Assembly (NCBI GenBank): GCA_022562335.1
Contig: JADFPM010000172.1
Location: 1 to 5,974, forward strand
Source of the DNA: Chloroflexota bacterium
Lineage (GTDB): Bacteria > Chloroflexota > Dehalococcoidia > Lucifugimonadales > UBA3495
Reading direction: 5' to 3'
Length of the DNA stretch: 5,974 bases
The position numbers and the translations under genes were made by a program. The notes beneath the pieces were generated by a model. That model was given only the letters and a program-made list of their open reading frames with translations, made no database searches and was not told the origin of the DNA. Within the stretch, counting starts at the first letter, position 1, and every line of letters starts with the position of its first letter. Below, in pieces: positions 1 to 4,661 of the stretch.

Positions 1-380
1 TAATCCCGCATCCGGGACTTCATGACCCGGTGATAATCCCTTCCCCGGGCGTAGCGGGCCACTTTACCCGTCCCAATCGATGGTGCGTCAGATTTTGCAT
101 CCGGCGGTGCGGGATCGCCATTGCCGGATACGAAATAGCTCAATCCCAAACTGATGACCGAACGGGCGCCCGCCAGCAATTGGCGGGGGTCGGAGCCTTT
201 CAGCACCCGGCTCTCGGTGTACCAGGGGAGCCCATCCATCAACCCGGTGTTGATCCGTTCCAATGCGGCTTCACGGTCGCGGACGAACACATCGGCCGAG
301 GTCACCTTCACCAGGTCGAAACCTGCCTCCAAGGCGCACTCTTTGACGATGGCTGTGGCGTCCGCCGTTGACCCGCTCAT
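1..380 (-). CDS. queG: Epoxyqueuosine reductase QueG, N-terminal 126 residues (partial)
   Basis: QueG is a cytosolic cobalamin- and [4Fe-4S]-dependent enzyme that reduces epoxyqueuosine to queuosine at the tRNA wobble position (established for the family). My translation of the minus strand from ATG at 378-380 gives about 126 residues. An opening helix leads to GFDLVKV (20-26). LPWYTESRVLKGSDPRQLL (51-69) and GARSVISLGLSYF (71-83) follow, then VARYARGRDYHRVMKSRM (107-124), the arrangement typical of QueG N-terminal domains. The catalytic Asp region and the CxxCxxC ferredoxin motifs lie beyond the left edge and cannot be checked. The start is well bounded: an in-frame TGA lies five codons upstream with no other start between. 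Shine-Dalgarno pairing is weak. The gene lies 46 bp downstream of dut on the same strand and is probably cotranscribed. A Pro/Asp/Ser-rich insert (about 87-104) sits before the YARGRDYH motif. Confidence 0.88.
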   Translation of the reverse strand, partial: MSGSTADATAIVKECALEAGFDLVKVTSADVFVRDREAALERINTGLMDGLPWYTESRVLKGSDPRQLLAGARSVISLGLSYFVSGNGDPAPPDAKSDAPSIGTGKVARYARGRDYHRVMKSRMRD

Positions 381-426
381 GCCGCTGATCGTCCGTCAAA
401 CCAAGCACAAGATATCGGTGGGACGT

Positions 427-957
427 TCAAATATTCTCGCCCTGGAACCGGCCTTGATATCCTTCGCTCACGGGCTGGGCCAGACGGTAGAAGACCAGTT
501 GCAGCAGGCGGGCGTCCTTTTGCACCCGGTACCCGTCGGGTTGGTACACCACCATGAGCGCCTGGGAGCGGCCGCGGTATCCGGCGTCCCAAACGGCGGT
601 ATGGATGGCCACGCCGCTGCGCAGCAGGCTGGAGCGGGTCCGGCCCAGGGCCATGACGTCCAGGGGCAGGTTCACGGTCTCGTTGAAATCGATAAGGTAG
701 GGCCCCGGCGCCAGTTCCAACCAGCCGCCGGGTGCAAAATCCAGGGGTTCGGAGTTGGAAAGCTCCCGGTCGTCCGGGGCAGCTCCCATGCTGCCGGGAC
801 TGGACAAGCGGGAGACGCTATTCAGGGTGAGGTCGAATCCGTTGGGCTGGAGTTGTTGTTCCAACGAGAGGTAGTTTTCCACCAACGATGGTTTGGATTG
901 GAACAACCGTCCCAGGGATTCCTTGTCCAATGCAGCGCCGATCATAAGCTGATTCAA
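427..957 (-). CDS. dut: dUTP nucleotidohydrolase, archaeal-type (Dcd/Dut trimeric superfamily)
   Basis: Predicted to hydrolyse dUTP to dUMP and PPi, keeping uracil out of DNA and feeding thymidylate synthesis. The 176-residue protein has QPNGFDLTL (37-45), the nucleotide-binding RSS motif in RTRSSLLRSGVAIHT (106-120), AVWDAGYRGR (121-130) with the probable catalytic Asp124, and a C-terminal YQGRFQGENI (167-176) like the nucleotide-closing tail of archaeal-type dUTPases. Length and motif order fit the Dcd/Dut family. The position of the deaminase catalytic Glu (E. coli Dcd LEF) aligns by eye with Val136, which argues against dCTP deaminase activity. I chose the first ATG because a GGCGGG stretch lies about 10 bases upstream; Met5 has no such site. 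The next gene, queG, follows 46 bp downstream. It could be annotated generically as dCTP deaminase, but the sequence favours dUTPase. Confidence 0.87.
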   Translation of the reverse strand: MNQLMIGAALDKESLGRLFQSKPSLVENYLSLEQQLQPNGFDLTLNSVSRLSSPGSMGAAPDDRELSNSEPLDFAPGGWLELAPGPYLIDFNETVNLPLDVMALGRTRSSLLRSGVAIHTAVWDAGYRGRSQALMVVYQPDGYRVQKDARLLQLVFYRLAQPVSEGYQGRFQGENI

Positions 958-1146
958 AATAACCCGCCAAACGATTCAGCCCGCCGTCAGCGGTTGAAAT
1001 CCGCGTTACCCGTGAGGTCTACGCGCCCGCCCTGAGCTTGTCGAAGGGCCCAAGGGCCGGTGGTTCGACAGGCCCGTCCTAATCCGCCTGTGGCGGACGG
1101 AGGGCTCACCATGAACGGGATTGGCAACGCCGATTATCAGAAGGAG
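958..1146. other. Intergenic region between groEL and dut with palindromic repeat
   Basis: This gap of about 190 bases follows the groEL stop codon (TAG) and precedes the dut start. Its main content is the nested palindromic repeat annotated separately. I see no convincing sigma-70 promoter for dut, so dut-queG may be read through from groEL or use a promoter I do not recognise. No RNA gene was recognised. Confidence 0.6.
1029..1120. repeat. Nested palindromic intergenic repeat
   Basis: Several inverted repeats are visible. GCCCT (1029-1033) pairs with AGGGC (1045-1049). TGTCGAA (1039-1045) pairs with TTCGACA (1064-1070), extending to GCTTGTCGAA/TTCGACAGGC with one mismatch. GGCCC (1047-1051) pairs with GGGCC (1054-1058). 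TCCGCC-TGT-GGCGGA (1083-1097) is a perfect hairpin, flanked by CCGTCC (1074-1079) and GGACGG (1095-1100). From memory, CCTGAGCTTGTCGAAGGG and a TTCGACAGGCTCACCATGAACGG-like segment are dispersed repeat units in many environmental bacterial genomes. Here the second unit is split by about 30 bases containing the TCCGCC hairpin. The element lies between the groEL stop and dut. No T-tract follows on either strand, so it is not a canonical intrinsic terminator, though it could slow transcription or protect the groEL 3' end. Confidence 0.65.
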
Positions 1147-2772
1147 CTAGTCGTGCATGAAGTCTTGCACGTCCTGGGGCAGAGGCACTTCCTCGGGTAT
1201 CTCGGTGATTATCGCCTGGGTTGTCAGCATCATGCCGGCTATGCTGCCCGCGTTCTCCAGGGCCGAACGGGTGACCTTCACGGGATCGACGATGCCGGCT
1301 GGAATCATATGGCAGTATTCGCCCTTCTCTGCGTCGAACCCCCAGTCTCCCTCGCCTTTGCGGACGCCGTCCAACACCACCTCTCCCGGATGTCCCGCGT
1401 TGTCGGCTATCAGGATCAAGGGTGCGCTCAAAGCTTCACGAACCAGCCTGACGCCCACGGCCACATCGCCGGAAAGCGTCTTGGCCAGGTCTTCCAGAAC
1501 CTGCTCAGCCCGTACTATGGCCACGCCGCCGCCGGGCACGATCCCTTCTTCTACGGCAGCTCTGGTCGCGGACAATGCGTCTTCGGTACGGGATTTTCTT
1601 TCATGGACCTCGGGTTCGGTGGCGCCGCCAACTTTTATGACGGCAACCCCGCCGACCAGGCTGGCCAGGCGCTCTTGGAGCTTTTCCCGGTCGTAATCCG
1701 AATTGGTCTCTTCGATCTGTATCTTAAGTTGCTCCGACCGGTCTTTCAGCGCCTGGGCCGGGCCACGTCCTTCGATGATGGTGGATTCGTCTTTATTGAT
1801 CACCACACGGCGGGCAGACCCCAGATGGCTCACCTCAGCCCCGTCCAGCCGCAGACCCGTGTCGGCGCTGATGACGGTGGCGCCGGTAACGATAGCCATG
1901 TCTTCCAGCAGCGCCTTGCGGCGGTCGCCGAATCCCGGCGCTTTGATGGCGACGCAGGCGAGGGTGCCCCGGGCTTTGTTCGCCACCAGGGTGGCCAGCG
2001 CTTCTCCGTCCACGTCCTCGGCGATGATCACCAGTGGCCGTGCGCCGGCGTTGATGACCTTCTCCATTATCGGGACGATGTCGTTGGGGGAGCTGATCTT
2101 CTGGTCGGTCAATAGGAATTGCGGGTTGTCCAGCGCCACTTCCATTCTTTCCGTGTCGGTGACGAAGTGGGGAGAAAGGAATCCCCGGTCCACCCGCACG
2201 CCTTCCACGATCTCCAATTCATCGGTCAGGGTCTTCGACTCTTCGACGGTGATCACACCGTCCTTACCCACCTTTTCCATGGCATCGGCCAGCAATTCGG
2301 CGATGGCATCTTCGTGGGCGGACAGGGCGGCCACCCTGGCGATCTGATCTCTGTCTTTAACGGGTACTGCCATCTTTTTCAGTTCTTCCACCACCGCGGC
2401 CACTGCCTGCTCGATACCCGACCTCAGGCCTATCCCGTTGGCGCCCGCGGCCACGTTCATAAATCCCTGCCGCACCATTGCCCGGGCCAGGACCACCGAG
2501 GTGGTTGTGCCGTCGCCCACGGTGTCGTTGGTTTTGGAAGCAGCTTCCTTGACCAGTTGGGCCCCCATGTTTTCGTATGCGTCGGGAAGCTCCACCTCTT
2601 TGGCGATGGTCACCCCGTCGCTGCAAACTATGGGCAGGCCGAACATCCGGCTCAAAATCACATTGCGGCCGCTGGGACCCAAGGTCAGTCCCACCACCCG
2701 GCCCAACTCGTCCACGCCACGCATGAGGCTGGTATGCGCGTCGTTTCTAAACGTAAGTTGTTTGTCTGCCAT
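1147..2772 (-). CDS. groEL: Chaperonin GroEL (Hsp60/Cpn60), no adjacent groES, no GGM tail
   Basis: ATP-driven type I chaperonin that folds cytosolic proteins in a double-heptamer cage, normally with GroES. The 541-residue product aligns along its length with E. coli GroEL: LTLGPSGRNV (29-38), SDGVT with Asp52, GDGTTT with Asp87, KAPGFGDRRKA (277-287), Asp398 in TEDAL, VPGGG (412-416) and DPVKVTRSAL (496-505). ATP-binding and hydrolysis residues are intact. The start at MADKQLTF is chosen over a longer form (2841) because AGGAG lies 7 bases upstream and family members begin there. Oddities: the C-terminus ends in an acidic LPQDVQDFMHD instead of GGM repeats. Aligned by eye, the substrate/GroES contact Tyr203 of E. 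coli is His (local residue 202), with Phe for Tyr199 and Ala for Val264. No groES lies on either side, so this may be one of several groEL copies. It has its own upstream promoter. Confidence 0.96.
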   Translation of the reverse strand: MADKQLTFRNDAHTSLMRGVDELGRVVGLTLGPSGRNVILSRMFGLPIVCSDGVTIAKEVELPDAYENMGAQLVKEAASKTNDTVGDGTTTSVVLARAMVRQGFMNVAAGANGIGLRSGIEQAVAAVVEELKKMAVPVKDRDQIARVAALSAHEDAIAELLADAMEKVGKDGVITVEESKTLTDELEIVEGVRVDRGFLSPHFVTDTERMEVALDNPQFLLTDQKISSPNDIVPIMEKVINAGARPLVIIAEDVDGEALATLVANKARGTLACVAIKAPGFGDRRKALLEDMAIVTGATVISADTGLRLDGAEVSHLGSARRVVINKDESTIIEGRGPAQALKDRSEQLKIQIEETNSDYDREKLQERLASLVGGVAVIKVGGATEPEVHERKSRTEDALSATRAAVEEGIVPGGGVAIVRAEQVLEDLAKTLSGDVAVGVRLVREALSAPLILIADNAGHPGEVVLDGVRKGEGDWGFDAEKGEYCHMIPAGIVDPVKVTRSALENAGSIAGMMLTTQAIITEIPEEVPLPQDVQDFMHD

Positions 2773-2779
2773 CCTAGTC

Positions 2780-2784
2780 TCTCC
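2780..2784 (-). promoter_or_regulatory. Shine-Dalgarno AGGAG of groEL
   Basis: On the minus strand AGGAG ends 7 bases before ATG at 2770-2772. It fixes the groEL start at MADKQL, not at the in-frame ATG 69 bases upstream. Confidence 0.8.
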
Positions 2785-2903
2785 TAGTCGATTGCTTTGG
2801 GTGAGCCACCGGTGTACTTCCGGCCAAACATCCGGATCCATCCACCGGGAACCTTTTTATGGTAGAGGGCGCTTCGCGGGGGTAGCCCATTTTTACAGAG
2901 TCA

Positions 2904-2932
2904 AATATCCGATAGTCCGGATGGATTGTCAA
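2904..2932 (-). promoter_or_regulatory. Predicted sigma-70 promoter of groEL
   Basis: On the minus strand a perfect -35 TTGACA (2927-2932) is followed after 17 bases by GATATT (2904-2909), which matches 4 of 6 positions of the -10 consensus. Transcription would begin near 2897, giving an untranslated leader of about 125 nt before the groEL ATG. A short palindrome TATC-C-GATA (2906-2914) overlaps the -10 and could be an operator. The CIRCE heat-shock operator (TTAGCACTC-N9-GAGTGCTAA) was looked for and not found, so HrcA control is not supported. Confidence 0.6.
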
Positions 2933-2987
2933 CCGGCAGGGTGGATCAATCGAAAAGAGGGTATCGTTACGAGGTGATCATTCAGGA

Positions 2988-3019
2988 GACTGACCAACAC
3001 CCGGACACGAGCGTCAGTC
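2988..3019 (-). terminator. Inverted repeat downstream of folK, possible weak terminator
   Basis: GACTGAC (2988-2994) and GTCAGTC (3013-3019) are perfect 7-base inverted repeats around an 18-base loop, starting 18 bases after the folK stop codon. On the minus strand no immediate U-tract follows (TCCTGAATG), so this is not a classic intrinsic terminator. It could be a processing or pausing hairpin, or a protein site. Confidence 0.3.
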
Positions 3020-3036
3020 GGGTCCAATCGTCAGAT

Positions 3037-3579
3037 TCAACCTCGTTCGGACCACTTTCTCACCCCGTCATTGCCCTCAACCCCGACGGCCAGATCGCCA
3101 ATGGATATTCCCAACACGGGATGGATCAGTTCTGGGGCGATCTCGGCCAGCGGGATCAAGACGAAGGCCCGTTGGTGCAGCCTTGGATGGGGGATCTGCA
3201 GGTCGGGCAAGTCCACGATCTCCTCGCCGTAAAGCAGTATGTCGATGTCGATGAGCCTGGGTCCGTACCTTTCTCCGGGTTTACGTCCCAAATGGCTCTC
3301 CAGTCCTTTGACGCCGGCCAGCAGTTTTTCGGGTGGAAGGGCCGTGGACATTTCCAATACGAGGTTGAGGAAGGGCCCCTGACCGGTGATTCCCCAGGGC
3401 TCGGTTTCGTAGGTGGCCGAAGACTGGACCAGGTGCAGGTCTCCCGGTTTGAACGATCCATCTGGCGCCGCTATCTCGTCTTGGTTGGATGGGGGCTGGC
3501 CGGACAGGCGCCGGACGCACTCGGCCAGGTTTCTCTCGCGGCAACCCAGGTTTGAGCCCAACCCCAGATAAACTGTCAC
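3037..3579 (-). CDS. folK: 6-hydroxymethyl-7,8-dihydropterin pyrophosphokinase (HPPK)
   Basis: Transfers pyrophosphate from ATP to 6-hydroxymethyl-dihydropterin, giving the substrate of FolP in folate synthesis. The 180-residue protein shows VYLGLGSNLG (3-12), SSATYETEPWG (53-63), QGPFLN (67-72), the HPPK signature RYGPRLIDIDILLYG (104-118) with metal ligands Asp111 and Asp113, and IPHPRLHQRAFVLIPLAEIAP (129-149). The start is the GTG at 3577-3579, which overlaps the folP stop as GTGA. It places VYLGLGSN at the N-terminus as in the family. An in-frame ATG 54 bases upstream would give an 18-residue extension inside folP and is less likely. About 20 extra residues (28-48, QPPSNQDEIAAPDGS...) separate the first helix from the SSxYETEP strand, longer than in E. 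coli. Tight coupling with folP supports the assignment. Confidence 0.94.
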   Translation of the reverse strand: MTVYLGLGSNLGCRERNLAECVRRLSGQPPSNQDEIAAPDGSFKPGDLHLVQSSATYETEPWGITGQGPFLNLVLEMSTALPPEKLLAGVKGLESHLGRKPGERYGPRLIDIDILLYGEEIVDLPDLQIPHPRLHQRAFVLIPLAEIAPELIHPVLGISIGDLAVGVEGNDGVRKWSERG

Positions 3580-4436
3580 CCGGTCCAACCGTCGGGCCTC
3601 CAGCCCCGGACCACCGCGTCGCTCATACGGCAAACCCGGACCATTTCCGCCACGTCGTGGACCCGGACGATATCGGCGCCCCCGGCGATGGCCAGGGCCA
3701 CCGTGGCCGCCGTTCCTTCCAGCCGCTGGTCCGGCGGCAGGTCCAGCACCCGCCCGATGGTGGACTTGCGGGACGTGCCCACCATCAGGGGACTGCCCAG
3801 GGATTTAAACTCGTTCAGCCGGCGTAGGATCACCAGATTGTGCTCGGCCGTTTTGCCGAAACCGATGCCGGGGTCCAGGATGATGTTGTCTTCCGGCACG
3901 CCGGCGTCCAGGGCTGTTTGCTTGCTCTGAGAAAGGCTTCGAAGTATATCGGGCAGAAGGTCCTGGTAATGGGTGGTTTCCTGGTTGTGCATCAGGACCA
4001 GTGGCGCTCCGGTTTCGGCGGCGGCTCGGGCGATGTCCGGGTCCGCCTTCAACCCCCAAACGTCGTTGATCATCGTTGCGCCGGCTTCTAATGCCCGGCG
4101 GGCCACGGTTGCTTTGTAGGTGTCCACGCTGATGGGGATCTCGACCCTGCCGGCCAGGGCGTTCAGCGCCGGAAGCAGCCGTTCCAGCTCCTCGGCGGCC
4201 CCCATGGGCTGGTTGCCGGGGCGGGTGGATTCGGCGCCGACGTCGATGAAATCGGCCCCCGCCTCTTGAAATTCTACCGCCCGCCGGACTATGGCATCTA
4301 GGTTACCCACCAGGCCGTCTCCGGAAAAGGAATCGGGCGTCACGTTGATGATGCCCATGATGTAGGTGCGCCGCCCCCACACCAGGGGTTGGCCATGGGC
4401 GACATTGAGTTGGGAGAGAGTGGTTGGTCGGGTCAT
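3576..4436 (-). CDS. folP: Dihydropteroate synthase
   Basis: Condenses the FolK product, dihydropterin pyrophosphate, with p-aminobenzoate to make dihydropteroate; this family is the sulfonamide target. The 286-residue TIM-barrel protein carries the family signatures in order: IMGIINVTPDSFSGDG (26-41; Asn31 aligns with the metal-binding Asn), GADFIDVGAESTRPG (60-74), PISVDTYK (101-108), INDVWG (123-128), LMHNQ (148-152), ILDPGIGFGKTAEHN (186-200), MVGTSRKSTIG (218-228), EGTAAT (240-245) and VRVHDVAEM (257-265). Length is normal. The ATG at 4434-4436 has no evident Shine-Dalgarno. The same frame upstream is closed by a TGA only two codons away, so this is the earliest possible ATG. Its stop overlaps the folK GTG start. 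It is transcribed divergently from the carboxyltransferase gene, probably from the promoter near 4507-4512. Confidence 0.96.
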   Translation of the reverse strand: MTRPTTLSQLNVAHGQPLVWGRRTYIMGIINVTPDSFSGDGLVGNLDAIVRRAVEFQEAGADFIDVGAESTRPGNQPMGAAEELERLLPALNALAGRVEIPISVDTYKATVARRALEAGATMINDVWGLKADPDIARAAAETGAPLVLMHNQETTHYQDLLPDILRSLSQSKQTALDAGVPEDNIILDPGIGFGKTAEHNLVILRRLNEFKSLGSPLMVGTSRKSTIGRVLDLPPDQRLEGTAATVALAIAGGADIVRVHDVAEMVRVCRMSDAVVRGWRPDGWTG

Positions 4437-4442
4437 GGAATA

Positions 4443-4643
4443 TCAGCTTGTTCTTTCAAAATACCAGATGTTCAGCTGGTTCCTTGCTACAGCGTCCACG
4501 GGTACAATTTTAGCATCCCTTGGCCGGGAAGCGGTTGGCCGAATTTCCTGGCTGCCCTTCGCCTTGCAGGGGGAAATCCCGTCTGCTAGGATGGTGCCAT
4601 TCTTAGTCGTGGACCAAACCCGGCCGTGGCCCAAAGTTGCCAC
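4443..4643 (-). CDS. Possible 66-residue upstream ORF before folP (doubtful)
   Basis: A GTG-initiated ORF (MATLGHGRVWSTTKNGTIL..., 66 residues) ends in TGA six bases before the folP ATG and is in the same reading frame as folP. GAGGAG lies 3 bases before its GTG, closer than usual. I recognise no family, signal peptide or membrane segment. It overlaps the upstream region of pccB, and the predicted folP promoter lies inside it. It may be a chance ORF; the reason to list it is that folP has no ribosome site of its own and could be translationally coupled to it. Confidence 0.15.
   Translation of the reverse strand: MATLGHGRVWSTTKNGTILADGISPCKAKGSQEIRPTASRPRDAKIVPVDAVARNQLNIWYFERTS
4503..4512. 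promoter_or_regulatory. Overlapping divergent -10 elements for folP and pccB
   Basis: TACAAT (4503-4508, plus strand, 5/6 to consensus) overlaps TAAAAT on the minus strand (4507-4512, 5/6). Matching -35 boxes are poor: TTCCTT at 4480-4485 with a 17-base spacer for the plus strand, and nothing convincing for the minus strand. The predicted leaders are about 147 nt for pccB (TTG start) and about 64 nt for folP. Confidence 0.4.
4520..4541. repeat. Direct repeat TTGGCCG x2 in divergent region
   Basis: TTGGCCG occurs at 4520-4526 and 4535-4541. It lies just downstream of the predicted plus-strand start point, where a repressor site could act. The word is GC-rich and short, so chance is possible. 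Confidence 0.25.
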
Positions 4644-4652
4644 GCGCTCCTC

Positions 4653-4656
4653 GGAG
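4653..4656 (+). promoter_or_regulatory. Shine-Dalgarno GGAG supporting the TTG start of pccB
   Basis: GGAG ends 5 bases before TTG at 4662-4664. The alternative ATG (4683) and GTG (4626) in the same frame have no comparable site. Confidence 0.45.
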
Positions 4657-4661
4657 TCCCG

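Larger units (their letters stand above)
2773..3036. other. Intergenic region folK-groEL (leader, promoter, inverted repeat)
   Basis: From the groEL side this 264-base stretch holds the Shine-Dalgarno site, a GC-rich leader with repeated CCACCGG and TCCGGAT words (around 2807-2845), the predicted promoter, and an inverted repeat just past the folK stop. No small gene or recognised RNA family was seen. An in-frame ATG at 2839-2841 would add 23 residues to GroEL, but it lacks a ribosome site and family support. Confidence 0.6.
4437..4661. other. Divergent intergenic region folP / pccB
   Basis: This stretch of about 225 bases separates two divergent genes. It contains an AT-rich island (about 4503-4512) with overlapping -10-like hexamers on both strands, a direct repeat TTGGCCG (4520-4526 and 4535-4541, spaced 15 bases start to start) and a doubtful small ORF on the minus strand. 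No RNA gene or known riboswitch was recognised. Confidence 0.55.

Noticed and set aside
154..1035. 293-residue plus-strand ORF across queG and dut
   Set aside because: It is antisense to two genes with clear family motifs and has no domain of its own.
1029..1110. Intrinsic terminator after groEL
   Set aside because: The stems are GC-rich, but no T-tract follows on the minus strand; better described as a dispersed palindromic repeat.
1060..2115. 351-residue plus-strand ORF antisense to groEL, and further plus-strand ORFs at 1703-2347 and 2119-2787
   Set aside because: They lie opposite a complete, well-conserved groEL and resemble no family; shadow frames.
2773..2841. Longer GroEL start at the ATG at 2839-2841
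   Set aside because: The extra 23 residues (MDPDVWPEVHRWL...) are absent from the family, and a good AGGAG precedes the downstream ATG.
2773..3036. CIRCE operator or groES upstream of groEL
   Set aside because: No TTAGCACTC/GAGTGCTAA-like repeat, and no ORF resembling GroES in the gap.
3580..3633. Longer FolK start at the ATG at 3631-3633
   Set aside because: It would overlap folP by 58 bases and add a non-homologous N-terminus; the GTG in the GTGA overlap fits the family start.
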